In this document: positions 23,625-32,207 of the stretch, one piece after another
Position numbering within the stretch: the first letter of the stretch is position 1
Layout of the letters: each line of letters starts with the position of its first letter
NCBI RefSeq assembly: GCF_000009265.1
Contig: NC_008380.1
Location: 4,154,501 to 4,218,500 of the forward strand
DNA: 64,000 bases
Direction: 5' to 3'
Source of the DNA: Rhizobium johnstonii 3841
Lineage (GTDB): Bacteria > Pseudomonadota > Alphaproteobacteria > Rhizobiales > Rhizobiaceae
Notes under the pieces: generated by a model
Databases searched by the model: none
Seen by the model: the letters and a program-made list of their open reading frames with translations, nothing else
Told to the model about the DNA's origin: nothing
Translations under genes and position numbers: made by a program

Positions 23625-24279
23625 GTCTCCCCACCATGCGATCGACCTTTCTTTCATGCGGTTAAAGACTAAAGCGGAACGCGGCGGTGTAGATCATTGG
23701 AACGTGGTGACAGCCGGTCCTTATTCCGAACCAAGCAATTATACGCAGGACTACGACACCGGCCGCCAGATCGCTGAAGAATTCCTGAAATACATAGGCA
23801 AGCATCCCACCACCGGGAACGCCACCCTGCTTGGCTGCATCACGGTTGACATGATCCAGAAGCAGGTTCCGAAGGGTCTGGTTCTCGGATTTATGTCAGC
23901 GGTCAACGACTATGCGATGACCGTTGCTCGAATTATAGCTGGCACCACGACGTCGAGCAGCCAACCGAGCCGTTCGATCTCTCAGGCCATCCAAGACTGG
24001 CGCGAGGCCGACAGGAAATTCAGCAACGAAGTGACTCTGGATGTTCGCAGCGACCATGACGAGCTCTGGCAAGCGAAGGAGGCCGCTGAAACGGCAATGC
24101 TGAAAGAGCCGTGCCGTTCACTGGACGACATCCGAGCGAAAGCAGAGATCGCACTGCGCGACGAAAACGTCTTCGACAGCATCGCCAACTGCACGATCGG
24201 CAGCGAACACGCGTTGCGGGTCTTCCTCCGGTCGCTCCTCGGTGAAGAGCCAGAGCCTGTGGATAGCGGGGGGAAATAG
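23617..24279 (+). CDS. Phage early protein (220 aa), unknown
   Basis: The ATG at 23617 is preceded by GGAGG (23602-23606) and overlaps the previous gene by 8 bases; the longer upstream frame is Ser/Arg-rich and unlikely. Residues 60-95 include A-E-E-F-L-K-Y-I-G-K-H-P-T-T-G-N-A-T-L-L-G-C. The second half is helical, with an A-E-T-A-M-L-K-E-P region. No family is recognised. Confidence 0.5.
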   Translation: MLKSPHHAIDLSFMRLKTKAERGGVDHWNVVTAGPYSEPSNYTQDYDTGRQIAEEFLKYIGKHPTTGNATLLGCITVDMIQKQVPKGLVLGFMSAVNDYAMTVARIIAGTTTSSSQPSRSISQAIQDWREADRKFSNEVTLDVRSDHDELWQAKEAAETAMLKEPCRSLDDIRAKAEIALRDENVFDSIANCTIGSEHALRVFLRSLLGEEPEPVDSGGK

Positions 24280-24282
24280 CCG

Positions 24283-24411
24283 ATGGCGGCAGAAAGCCCC
24301 CTCATCGAACTGGTCAAGGCGCTCGCCAGGAGGCGGGCGCGGCTTGACGCAGTCCCACCAAAGCCCGCTAATGAGAACCTCTCAGAAGAAAAGCAGGCGA
24401 CAAAACAATGA
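24283..24411 (+). CDS. Very small frame (42 aa) coupled to the recombinase gene
   Basis: It begins MAAESPLIELVKALARRRAR and ends KQATKQ, with its stop overlapping the recombinase ATG as ATGA. GGGGGAAA lies upstream of its ATG. The N-terminal helix is strongly basic. Position alone suggests a possible directionality factor or a leader that sets recombinase translation; neither is shown. Confidence 0.45.
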   Translation: MAAESPLIELVKALARRRARLDAVPPKPANENLSEEKQATKQ

Positions 24412-26009
24412 AACGCGCGGTGATCTACGCTCGCTACTCGACCGATTTGCAAAACGACAAGTCGGTCGAGGATCAATTCAGCCTGTGCCGCGACTTCGCG
24501 GCGCGGCTGGGCGCTGACGTGGTAAAACAGTTCTCCGACCGGGCGAAGTCGGGCGCGTCGATGTTCGGACGGCCCGGCCTTGCGGATATGATGACGGCCG
24601 CGGAGCGCGGCGATTTCGAAATTCTAATTACCGAATCCACCGATCGTGTGTCGCGCGATATCGCCGACCTGGCGCATGTCCACAAGGTGCTGAAGTTTCG
24701 CAACATCGAAATGCAATGCGTCAACGGCGGCCTCATGGATACCGTTCAGATCGGTATGTACGGCATTGTCGGGCAAATGCAGCGAGAGGAAGGTGCTCGC
24801 AAGGTAAAGCGAGGCATGACAGGCGTTGTGCGCTCTGGTCGTAATCCTGGGGGCAAGGCTTACGGATATCGACCGATCGACGGGCGAAAGGGCGAACTGG
24901 AGATTGTCGAGGAAGAAGCTTGCATCATCCGCAGGATTTTCGACATGTATGCGGCAGGCTACAGCGCTCGACTGATCGCGGCGGCGCTGAACAAAGAAGG
25001 CGTACCCGCTCCGCGCGGCCAGCAGTGGAATGCCTCGACGATCAACGGGAATGGAATTCGGGGGAACGGTATTCTCCGAAACCCGCTCTATGTCGGCCAG
25101 CTCGTCTGGAACCGCGTTCACATGGTGAAGGACCCTTCGACCGGCAGGCGGGTATCGCGCCCGAATGAGCGCTCGGCTGTCGAGACCGTCGACGCCGGTC
25201 ACCTTCGAATAATCACCGATGACCTTTTCCAGGAAGTGAAAGTGCGCAAGGACGAGCGCACCGGCACTCAGGCTCACACACATCCGAAAAGTAAACGCTT
25301 GCTATCTGGCCTTCTGCGATGCTCCGCGTGTGGCGGTAGCCTCTCGACGATCGGAGCTGACCGCAGCGGCCCCCGCGTCCAGTGTAGCACGAACAAAGAA
25401 TCGGCGAGCTGCCCGAACGGTGCTCGCTACTATGTGGAAAAGATCGAGCGCGACGTCGTCGACCGGCTTCGGGGGATGTTTGCGACCACAACCTACATCG
25501 ACGCCTATGTCGAAGAATACAAAGCCGAGAGCAAGCGACTTGCCACTGAGCGCCGCAACAGCCGCGGGACGAAGGAAGCCGCACTGGTCAACGTTCAGGA
25601 GCAGATTGCCCGCGTTTTGGAACAGGTGGCTAAGGGGACGATCGATGATGACGATGTCTCGTCGATCATGGCCAAGCTCAAAGCCGAGCGCAGCCTGCTA
25701 AAAGCAGAACTTGCCGCACAGGAGCCGCCCACTAATGTGATCGAAATCAAGCCGAAGGCATTGACGAAGTTTCCGGAGGATGTGGAAAGCCTGGCCGATA
25801 TCCTCAAGGAGCGAGGGGCAGAGCCAACGATGGAGATGGCAAAGGCTTTCAGGGAGGTGATTTCGCGGATCATCGTTCACCCGAGAAAACCGGGCGGCGC
25901 CTACAATTACGAGATCAAAGGATGGCTGTCTGCAATCACCGGACCAGACTTGTCGTCTGTCTTGATGGTAGCGGAGGAGGGATTTGAACCCCCGACACAA
26001 GGATTATGA
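24408..26009 (+). CDS. Large serine recombinase (prophage integrase)
   Basis: A 533-residue protein. The resolvase domain opens MKRAVIYARYSTDLQNDKSV with catalytic Ser11, then E-S-T-D-R-V-S-R-D-I-A. A recombinase domain (G-K-A-Y-G-Y-R-P, about 148-155) follows, then a zinc ribbon (about 302-346, L-R-C-S-A-C-G-G and C-S-T-N and S-C-P-N-G) and a coiled coil (about 375-440). It should catalyse site-specific integration and, with a partner, excision. The final 13 or so codons lie within the tRNA-Met gene on the other strand, so the C-terminus (VAEEGFEPPTQGL) was supplied or preserved by the attachment site. Confidence 0.88.
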   Translation: MKRAVIYARYSTDLQNDKSVEDQFSLCRDFAARLGADVVKQFSDRAKSGASMFGRPGLADMMTAAERGDFEILITESTDRVSRDIADLAHVHKVLKFRNIEMQCVNGGLMDTVQIGMYGIVGQMQREEGARKVKRGMTGVVRSGRNPGGKAYGYRPIDGRKGELEIVEEEACIIRRIFDMYAAGYSARLIAAALNKEGVPAPRGQQWNASTINGNGIRGNGILRNPLYVGQLVWNRVHMVKDPSTGRRVSRPNERSAVETVDAGHLRIITDDLFQEVKVRKDERTGTQAHTHPKSKRLLSGLLRCSACGGSLSTIGADRSGPRVQCSTNKESASCPNGARYYVEKIERDVVDRLRGMFATTTYIDAYVEEYKAESKRLATERRNSRGTKEAALVNVQEQIARVLEQVAKGTIDDDDVSSIMAKLKAERSLLKAELAAQEPPTNVIEIKPKALTKFPEDVESLADILKERGAEPTMEMAKAFREVISRIIVHPRKPGGAYNYEIKGWLSAITGPDLSSVLMVAEEGFEPPTQGL

Positions 26010-26042
26010 TTCCTCTGCTCTGACCTACTGAGCTACTCCGCC
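25967..26042 (-). tRNA. tRNA-Met (anticodon CAU)
   Basis: On the minus strand the gene runs from GGCGGAG to CUCCGCU-ACCA, with a 7-bp acceptor stem (one G-U), a D arm with AGCUCAGUAGGU, an anticodon loop A-U-C-A-U-A-A (anticodon CAU) and a T arm GGGGGUUCAAAUCCC. The CCA end is encoded. The sequence reads like the elongator tRNA-Met of rhizobia, although CAU also occurs in tRNA-Ile2. The 3' half is shared with the end of the prophage recombinase gene, so this is the integration target. Confidence 0.93.
25967..26042. other. Probable right attachment site of the prophage (within tRNA-Met)
   Basis: Phage genes end exactly in this tRNA gene and chromosomal genes begin after it. The intact tRNA has its 5' half on the chromosome side and its 3' half on the phage side, so a copy of the 3' part of the tRNA should mark the other prophage end. 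That end is beyond the left edge of the window, so the core cannot be defined here. Confidence 0.55.
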
Positions 26043-26094
26043 ACTGGTCAACGATACCCGCTCGCGAAGCGATGCCGGTTCGTGGGATGAGCGG

Positions 26095-26124
26095 CTTATA
26101 AGGTGCGCTTCGGCTTTGTGTCAA
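26095..26124 (-). promoter_or_regulatory. Promoter of tRNA-Met
   Basis: On the minus strand TTGACA (26124-26119) and TATAAG (26100-26095) are 18 bases apart, about 52 bases upstream of the tRNA 5' end. This is a near-consensus sigma-70 promoter and lies on the chromosomal side, so phage integration leaves it intact. Confidence 0.65.
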
Positions 26125-26177
26125 GCGCATGATCGAGAAAAACGGTGGGCTTTGCCGGCCGTCGTTACCTATGGGTT

Positions 26178-27404
26178 TCAGGCAGCGACCGGGCTGGCCA
26201 AAAGGGCCTTCAGGCAGGCTTCCGCCGAAGGTTCGCGCTCGGAGCGTTCGATGAAACCGCCACCGAAGACGCGGGCGTTGTCGCCGGGCGCCGAGTAGAG
26301 CGCGCAGGCCTGGCCGGGCGCGATACCCGCCTCGCCGACCGTCAGGTCGACATAGGTGCCTGTTGCATCGATATGCAGGACGGCGGGCGCCGGCGCCCTT
26401 GTCGAGCGGACCTTGGCGTAGCAGGCAAAGCCCTTGCCGGCGGCGGCTTCCGCAAGCGTCTCGTCGCCCAGCCAGTTGACGTCGCGCAGGTAGACGCGGT
26501 GCGTTTCCAGCGCCTCCTTCGGTCCGACGATAACGCGGCGCGAGCGGGCGTCGAGAAAGACGACGTAGAGCGGCTCGCCGGTGGCGATGCCGATGCCGCG
26601 GCGCTGGCCGATCGTGAAGTGCAGGATGCCCTCATGGGTGCCGAGCACGCGGCCATCGAGATGGACGATCTCGCCGGCGAGCGCCGCATTCGGCTTCAGC
26701 TTGGTGATGACATCGGAATATTTGCCCTGCGGCACGAAGCAGATGTCCTGGCTGTCGGCCTTCTTGGCGACGACAAGGCCCATCTCTTCGGCCAGCCTGC
26801 GGGTTTCGGCCTTCGGCAGGCCGCCCAGGGGAAAGCGGAGATAATCGATCTGTTCCTGCGTCGTGGCGAAGAGGAAATAGCTCTGGTCGCGGTCGGCATC
26901 GGCCGGGCGGAAAAGCGCGCGGCGGCCGGGATTCTCAGGCGAAGGATTCCGTCCCGAGCGGATATAATGGCCGGTCGCCAGCGCATCGGCGCCAAGCTCC
27001 TTGGCGGTCGCCAGAAGATCGGCGAATTTGACGGTCTGGTTGCAGGAAACGCAAGGGATCGGCGTTTCGCCCGCCACATAGCTTTCGGCGAAGGGGTTGA
27101 TCACCGTCTCGCGAAAGCGCTTTTCGTAATCGAGCACGTAATGCGGAATGCCGAGCGTTTCGCAGACGCGGCGCGCATCGTCGATATCCTGGCCGGCGCA
27201 GCAGGAGCCGGCGCGGTGAACGGCTGCGCCATGATCGTAAAGCTGCAGCGTGATGCCGAGCACATCATAACCCTGCTGTTTGAGAAGGCCGGCGACGACG
27301 GATGAATCGACGCCGCCCGACATGGCGACGACGACGCGGGTCTCTTCCGGCTTCTTGTCAAAATCCAGTGTGTTCAACGATGGTGCCAATTCTGCTTGGG
27401 TCAC
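26178..27404 (-). CDS. mnmA: tRNA-specific 2-thiouridylase MnmA
   Basis: Installs the 2-thio group on U34 of tRNAs for Lys, Glu and Gln using ATP and persulfide sulfur. From a GTG at 27404 (GGCGGATC upstream) the protein is 408 residues; a TTG at 27371 is an alternative and the frame extends further to 27509. The PP-loop M-S-G-G-V-D-S-S lies at about 28-35, H-R-A-G-S-C-C near 65, the catalytic Cys in P-C-V-S-C-N-Q-T-V-K-F near 121, and the second Cys in S-Q-D-I-C-F-V. The length is a little above the E. coli enzyme. It is monocistronic and next to the tRNA-Met target of the prophage. Confidence 0.92.
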   Translation of the reverse strand: MTQAELAPSLNTLDFDKKPEETRVVVAMSGGVDSSVVAGLLKQQGYDVLGITLQLYDHGAAVHRAGSCCAGQDIDDARRVCETLGIPHYVLDYEKRFRETVINPFAESYVAGETPIPCVSCNQTVKFADLLATAKELGADALATGHYIRSGRNPSPENPGRRALFRPADADRDQSYFLFATTQEQIDYLRFPLGGLPKAETRRLAEEMGLVVAKKADSQDICFVPQGKYSDVITKLKPNAALAGEIVHLDGRVLGTHEGILHFTIGQRRGIGIATGEPLYVVFLDARSRRVIVGPKEALETHRVYLRDVNWLGDETLAEAAAGKGFACYAKVRSTRAPAPAVLHIDATGTYVDLTVGEAGIAPGQACALYSAPGDNARVFGGGFIERSEREPSAEACLKALLASPVAA

Positions 27405-27593
27405 GATCCGCCCTTGCGCTGCAATTGCGGCGGATTGCTGATCTCCGGCGGGATCGGCCGCCGTCTCTCGATGAGGCACCGATATAGAAAGGATTGCCCT
27501 TGGGCGCAAGGGGCGGCCTTCGGCACCCGATAGTTTCGCATTCCCACAAAGAAGGGCGCAGCCGAAGCCGCGCCTTGGAGCGGGGGGTGCGGC

Positions 27594-27695
27594 TCAAGTG
27601 CCGATCAGCTTGTTGCAGGCGAATGCGATGCTCGGATTGGCGATGATGGCGGTTACGAGCGCCAGTCCGATCATCGATAATGAATAGCGTTTCAT
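27594..27695 (-). CDS. Very small putative exported peptide (33 aa)
   Basis: A strong ribosome site AAAGGAGG lies 7 bases before the ATG. The peptide MKRYSLSMIGLALVTAIIAN then P-S-I-A-F-A-C-N-K-L-I-G-T has a basic start, a hydrophobic core and a plausible signal-peptidase site after A-F-A, leaving about 7 residues. It may be a membrane-retained or secreted small protein. No function is known to me. It lies between mnmA and the GGDEF-EAL gene and is too short for most gene finders. Confidence 0.5.
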   Translation of the reverse strand: MKRYSLSMIGLALVTAIIANPSIAFACNKLIGT

Positions 27696-27786
27696 AGACA
27701 TCCTCCTTTCCAGCCCACGACAATTATGCCGCTTCGGCCGGCTTTCTCAAAATGACGAATGCTTGATGGCATCCGGCGCAAGCGCT

Positions 27787-29871
27787 CTATCTGCGAGACG
27801 AAGCGGCCTTCAGCGCGCGGCCGTGGATCAGCGCCTCCGCCTCGTGCTGCGGCATCGGCCGGCCGAGCAAATAGCCCTGCACCTCACTGAAACCCTCGGC
27901 GCGCAGCTTCTGCAACTGCTCTTCCGTCTCGATCCCTTCGGCCAGCGTCGTCGCGTTGAAGCCGGAGCCGATGCCGACGACGGCGCGCACGATGGCGAGA
28001 TTGCCGGCATCCGTCTCGATGCCCGAAACGAAACTGCGGTCGAGCTTGATCTTGTCGAAGGGGCAGGATCGGAGATAACTCAGCGACGAGTAGCCGGTGC
28101 CGAAGTCGTCGATGGCGATGCGGAGGCCGAGTTCCTTCAATGCACGCAGCCGCGGCAGGCTTTGGTCGGCATCGGTCAGGAATACGGATTCGGTGATTTC
28201 GATTTCAAGCCGGTCGGCATTGAGGCCGGTCTCGTCGAGCGCCGCGACCACGGTCGAAAGCAGGTTTGCATGCCGAAACTGGCTGACGGAGAGATTGACG
28301 GCGATCCTCAGATGGGCGGGCCAGCCGGCAGCCGCGCGGCAGGCTTCCCGGATCACCCAGTCGCCGATCGGAACGATGAGGCCGGTTTCCTCGGCGAGCG
28401 GAATGAATTCCATCGGCGCCACCAGCCCGCGTTTGGGATGGCGCCAGCGGATCAGCGCCTCGAAGCCGCCGATGCCGTCATTGTCGAGCTGCACGATCGG
28501 CTGGTAATGCAGCTCGAACTGGCGCTTCTCCAGCGCCTCCCACAGCTCGGCGGTCATCACGTGCCGGCGCTCGGCGGCAAGCCGCATCTCCGTCTCGTAG
28601 AAGCGATAGGTCGAGCGTCCGCTCTCCTTGGCGGCATAGAGCGCCAGATCCGCGTGCCGCATCAGCACATCCGCATCGCCGGCATGATCGGGCGCCAAGG
28701 CGATGCCGATACTGCAGGTGACATGCTCCCGGGCGCCGTCGAGATCGAAGGCACGGCTCAGCGCCTTGAGCAGCCGCTGCGCAAAACGCCCGGCCCGCTC
28801 CGGTTCGTCGAGTTCCAGCACGACGGCGAATTCGTCGCCGCCGAGACGGGCGACGAGATCGCCCTCCTCCGCCAGTTGCAGCAGCCGCTCCGACACCTGG
28901 CAAAGCAGCGCGTCGCCGGCGGCATGTCCCTTGCTGTCGTTGATATTCTTGAAGTGATCGACGTCGATATAAAGCAGCGCGATCGCGCTGTCGGCGGTCG
29001 CTTCGACTGCCCGCTGGTTGATATGGTTGGAAAATGCCGCCCGGTTCGGCAGGCCTGTGAGCGAATCGTGCATGGCGAGATGAGCAAGCTTTGCCTCGAC
29101 GGTCCGCTCCTCCGTCACGTCCTGCGAGATGCCGAGCAGATAACGCGGCGCATGGCCCTCGGGCGTCGGCAGAGCGCGTTTGACGGTGCGCAAGATGCGC
29201 GGCACGCCATCGGCGCGCAGCATCGTCTCCTCGAAGCTGATTGCCGTATCGGCTTCGAAGGCCCGGCGATCCTGCTCGCGAAAGGCGTCTGTCTGACTGG
29301 GAGGAAACAGCGCCCGGTCGGTTTGGCCGACCACGTGCTCCGCCCTCATGCCGACGATGTCGCCGCAGGCCTCGTTGAAGAGAACGTAAAGCCCGTCCGC
29401 TTCCATGTCCTTGACGAAGACGCCGACCGGCAGGTTGTCGACGATGCTGTCGAGAAGCGAGCGCGTATCGCTCATCTGGCGTCTGGCGGCGTTGACCTCG
29501 GTGCGGTCCTGCACGATCGCCAGGATTGCGGCCCGGCCCTCGAAACGCACTTCTCGGCCATAGGTCAGCACTTCGAAGGTCTCGCCGCTCGCCTTGAGGT
29601 GAACCCAGCGTTCCGCCTTTTCCATGTCGGTACGGCAGCTGACGGCGTCGATCATCCGTTCCCGCTCATGCTCGGGGCGGATATCCAGAATCGTCATGCG
29701 CCGGTATTCGTCCGCCCCATAGCCGTAAAGTGCTGCCGCCGCCTCGTTGACGATGAGAAAGCGCAGCGATATCGGATCATAGACCCACATCGGCGACGGA
29801 TGCGTTGCAAACAATGACCGGAAGTCGTCATTCGGTGCTTCGGTCTGCTCGGTCTTCTGCAAGGGGGCCAT
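27787..29871 (-). CDS. PAS-PAS-GGDEF-EAL cyclic-di-GMP signalling protein
   Basis: From the ATG at 29871 the product is 694 residues; a longer start at 29940 has no better ribosome site. Two PAS domains (about 17-130 and 135-255) precede a GGDEF domain (260-425) with intact R-L-G-G-D-E-F near 342-348. An EAL domain (440-680) follows with G-F-E-A-L-I-R-W near 468-475 and the later D-D-F-G-T-G-Y-S-S and E-G-I-E-T motifs. Both catalytic signatures look intact, so it could make and degrade c-di-GMP. The RxxD inhibitory site is absent five residues before GGDEF. There is no signal peptide or membrane segment, so it is a cytosolic sensor. Confidence 0.9.
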   Translation of the reverse strand: MAPLQKTEQTEAPNDDFRSLFATHPSPMWVYDPISLRFLIVNEAAAALYGYGADEYRRMTILDIRPEHERERMIDAVSCRTDMEKAERWVHLKASGETFEVLTYGREVRFEGRAAILAIVQDRTEVNAARRQMSDTRSLLDSIVDNLPVGVFVKDMEADGLYVLFNEACGDIVGMRAEHVVGQTDRALFPPSQTDAFREQDRRAFEADTAISFEETMLRADGVPRILRTVKRALPTPEGHAPRYLLGISQDVTEERTVEAKLAHLAMHDSLTGLPNRAAFSNHINQRAVEATADSAIALLYIDVDHFKNINDSKGHAAGDALLCQVSERLLQLAEEGDLVARLGGDEFAVVLELDEPERAGRFAQRLLKALSRAFDLDGAREHVTCSIGIALAPDHAGDADVLMRHADLALYAAKESGRSTYRFYETEMRLAAERRHVMTAELWEALEKRQFELHYQPIVQLDNDGIGGFEALIRWRHPKRGLVAPMEFIPLAEETGLIVPIGDWVIREACRAAAGWPAHLRIAVNLSVSQFRHANLLSTVVAALDETGLNADRLEIEITESVFLTDADQSLPRLRALKELGLRIAIDDFGTGYSSLSYLRSCPFDKIKLDRSFVSGIETDAGNLAIVRAVVGIGSGFNATTLAEGIETEEQLQKLRAEGFSEVQGYLLGRPMPQHEAEALIHGRALKAASSRR

Positions 29872-30104
29872 GGAAATTCGCGTGCGGTTGATGCCGATAA
29901 CAGGGATATACTGGGAAAAGTTAAATAAAATCAGAATCATACTCAGGGTTAAACTTTAGGCTTTCGCCTTCAGAATGTGCAAAAGCGGCGACTTGCCATC
30001 GCGATCTCGGTCCTCGATAGAATATTTGAGGCACCATGGAACAATTCGCTCGATCGTACGTTCTTGGGCATCGAAGTCGCAATCGAATTGCTGAGGAGGG
30101 TTTC

Positions 30105-30371
30105 ATGGGCAGGTTCGGCACGACGACGGATTACAGCAGGATCAGACACTGGATCGAGGAGCGCGGCGGCCATCCCGCCCGGATCAAGAACGCACCGGAC
30201 AGCGAAACCGTCCGCGTCGATTTTTCCTCTGAAACGCAGGAAGAGATTTCCTGGGACGAATTCTTCCAGGGTCTCGACGGCAGCAGGCTCGCCTTCCTCC
30301 ACCGCACGAAGGCTGAAGACGATGTCGCCCGTTTCGGCAAAATCCTCCGCCGGAAACGACGGCACCACTAA
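30105..30371 (+). CDS. Conserved small protein (88 aa), unknown
   Basis: The ATG at 30105 follows GAGGAGGG; an upstream extension to 30036 is unlikely. The sequence has F-G-T-T-T-D-Y-S-R-I-R-H-W-I-E-E-R-G-G-H-P-A and later E-E-I-S-W-D-E-F-F-Q-G-L-D-G-S-R-L-A-F-L. I recall this pattern from small proteins sometimes mislabelled as glucan branching enzyme; at 88 residues it cannot be that enzyme. The function is unknown. It is divergent from the GGDEF-EAL gene. Confidence 0.65.
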   Translation: MGRFGTTTDYSRIRHWIEERGGHPARIKNAPDSETVRVDFSSETQEEISWDEFFQGLDGSRLAFLHRTKAEDDVARFGKILRRKRRHH

Positions 30372-30372
30372 T

Positions 30373-30417
30373 GCATGTCGCCCAAAAGTGTGCAGCGGCT
30401 TTGGGACCACGACATGC
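30373..30417. repeat. Palindromic intergenic repeat candidate
   Basis: GCATGTCG (30373-30380) and CGACATGC (30410-30417) are perfect reverse complements around a 29-base centre. They are followed by a stretch ending AATAAAGACTTAAAGCGCG that I recall as recurrent in Rhizobium intergenic DNA. It lies between the 88-aa gene and the serA terminator. Confidence 0.4.
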
Positions 30418-30474
30418 GTGAAATAAAGACTTAAAGCGCGACGCGCTGTGAGATTCACTTGCTCCTGACACAGC

Positions 30475-30508
30475 AAAAACCCGGCGCCGTTTCCAGCGCC
30501 GGGTTTTT
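30475..30508 (-). terminator. Strong Rho-independent terminator downstream of serA
   Basis: AACCCGGCGC pairs with GCGCCGGGTT around an 8-base loop, with A- and T-runs on both sides, so it can act on both strands. It lies 22 bases beyond the serA stop. Confidence 0.85.
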
Positions 30509-30529
30509 CATTTCCTTGGGAGGAAAAAC

Positions 30530-32125
30530 TCAGTCGATATTGAAGGTCAGCGGCTTTGCCTGGCGAACCGCCTGGTGGGCGGTCAACTCAGCAAGCACGG
30601 CGTCATCAACTTTGCCGTCGACATAGAGCAGCGCGATGGCGTCGCCGCCCTGCTTGTCACGACCGAGCTGGAAGTTGGCGATGTTGACGCCGGCAGCACC
30701 AAGCGTCGTGCCGATGAAGCCGATCATGCCAGGGACGTCGGTATTGGTAATATAGATCATGTGCGAGCCGACATCGGCATCGAGATTGATGCCCTTGATC
30801 TGGATGAAACGCGGCTTGCCATCCGAAAACACCGTGCCGGCGACAGAGCGCGTCATGCTGTCGGTGGTGACCGTCAGCTTGATATAGCCGTCGAAGACGC
30901 CTGTCTTGTCGCGCTTGACCTCGGAGAGCACGACACCTTTTTCCTTGATCATGATCGGCGCCGAAACCATGTTGACGTCGGAGACCTGCGGGCGGATGAG
31001 GCCGGCGAGCACTGCACTCGTCAGTGCCCGCGTATTCATGTTGGCGGTGAGGCCGTCATAGAGGATCTCGATTTCCTTGATCGGCTCTTCGGTGACCTGG
31101 CCGACAAAGGCGCCAAGAACGTCGGCAAGCCGGATGAAGGGCTTCAGGATCGGCGCTTCCTCAGCCGTGATCGACGGCATGTTGATGGCGTTGGAGACCG
31201 CACCATTGACAAGGTAATCCGCCATCTGTTCGGCGACCTGCAAAGCGACGTTCTCCTGAGCCTCGGTCGTCGAGGCGCCGAGATGCGGCGTGCAGACGAC
31301 GTTCGGCAGGCCGAAGAGCGGGCTTTCCTTGGCCGGCTCGACCTCGAACACATCGAAGGCAGCGCCCGCGACATGGCCCGACTTGATCGCTTCGGCAAGG
31401 GCTGCTTCATCGACCAGGCCGCCACGGGCGCAGTTGATGATGCGCACGCCGGGCTTGGTCTTCGCCAGCGCTTCCTTGTTGAGGATACCCCGCGTCTTGT
31501 CGGTCATCGGCACATGCAGCGTGATGAAGTCGGCGCGGGCGAAAAGCTCTTCCAGTTCGACCTTGGTGACGCCCATCTCTTCGGCGCGCTCCTTGGAAAG
31601 GAACGGATCGTAGGCGACGACGTGCATCTTCAGGCCGATGGCCCGGGCGCAGACGATCGAACCGATATTACCGGCGCCGATGACGCCGAGCGTCTTGCCG
31701 GTGATCTCGACGCCCATGAACTTCGACTTCTCCCACTTGCCGGCCTGCGTCGAAGTATCGGCTGCCGGAAGCTGGCGGGCGACGGCGAACATCAGCGCGA
31801 TCGCATGTTCGGCTGTCGTGATCGAGTTGCCGAAGGGCGTGTTCATGACGATGATGCCGCGGCGCGAGGCGGCCGGGATATCGACATTGTCGACGCCGAT
31901 GCCGGCACGGCCGACGACCTTGAGGTTCGTCGCCCCCTCGATGATCTTTTCCGTCACCTTGGTGGCGGAGCGGATGGCGAGGCCATCATACTTGCCGATG
32001 ACTTCGAGCAGACGGTCTTTGTCCTTGCCGAGCTGCGGTTCGAAATCGACTTCGACGCCGCGATCGCGAAAAATCTGGACGGCGGTTTCCGACAATTCGT
32101 CGGATACGAGAACGCGAGGTGCCAT
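30530..32125 (-). CDS. serA: D-3-phosphoglycerate dehydrogenase SerA
   Basis: First step of serine biosynthesis: oxidises 3-phosphoglycerate to 3-phosphohydroxypyruvate with NAD+. From the ATG at 32125 (AAGGAGG upstream) the product is 531 residues, the long bacterial form. It has the NAD-binding G-V-I-G-A-G-N-I-G-S motif (about 145-154), the catalytic His in T-P-H-L-G-A-S-T, the C-A-R-G-G-L-V-D-E block, an intervening (ASB) domain and a C-terminal ACT domain for regulation. It is downstream of serC on the same strand (82-base gap), so the two form an operon under the serC leader. Confidence 0.95.
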   Translation of the reverse strand: MAPRVLVSDELSETAVQIFRDRGVEVDFEPQLGKDKDRLLEVIGKYDGLAIRSATKVTEKIIEGATNLKVVGRAGIGVDNVDIPAASRRGIIVMNTPFGNSITTAEHAIALMFAVARQLPAADTSTQAGKWEKSKFMGVEITGKTLGVIGAGNIGSIVCARAIGLKMHVVAYDPFLSKERAEEMGVTKVELEELFARADFITLHVPMTDKTRGILNKEALAKTKPGVRIINCARGGLVDEAALAEAIKSGHVAGAAFDVFEVEPAKESPLFGLPNVVCTPHLGASTTEAQENVALQVAEQMADYLVNGAVSNAINMPSITAEEAPILKPFIRLADVLGAFVGQVTEEPIKEIEILYDGLTANMNTRALTSAVLAGLIRPQVSDVNMVSAPIMIKEKGVVLSEVKRDKTGVFDGYIKLTVTTDSMTRSVAGTVFSDGKPRFIQIKGINLDADVGSHMIYITNTDVPGMIGFIGTTLGAAGVNIANFQLGRDKQGGDAIALLYVDGKVDDAVLAELTAHQAVRQAKPLTFNID

Positions 32126-32207
32126 GAGGGCCTCCTTCAAAAGTGTTCAGCGATGAATGAATCAGGAATGCTGGCTCCGCCCTGTGGCGGAGCCGGATGC
32201 GATCACC

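Noticed and set aside
27763..29817. Long plus-strand frame (684 codons) opposite the GGDEF-EAL gene
   Set aside because: It is a mirror frame of a strongly conserved minus-strand protein; its own translation is Arg/Ala-rich with no motif and no ribosome site.
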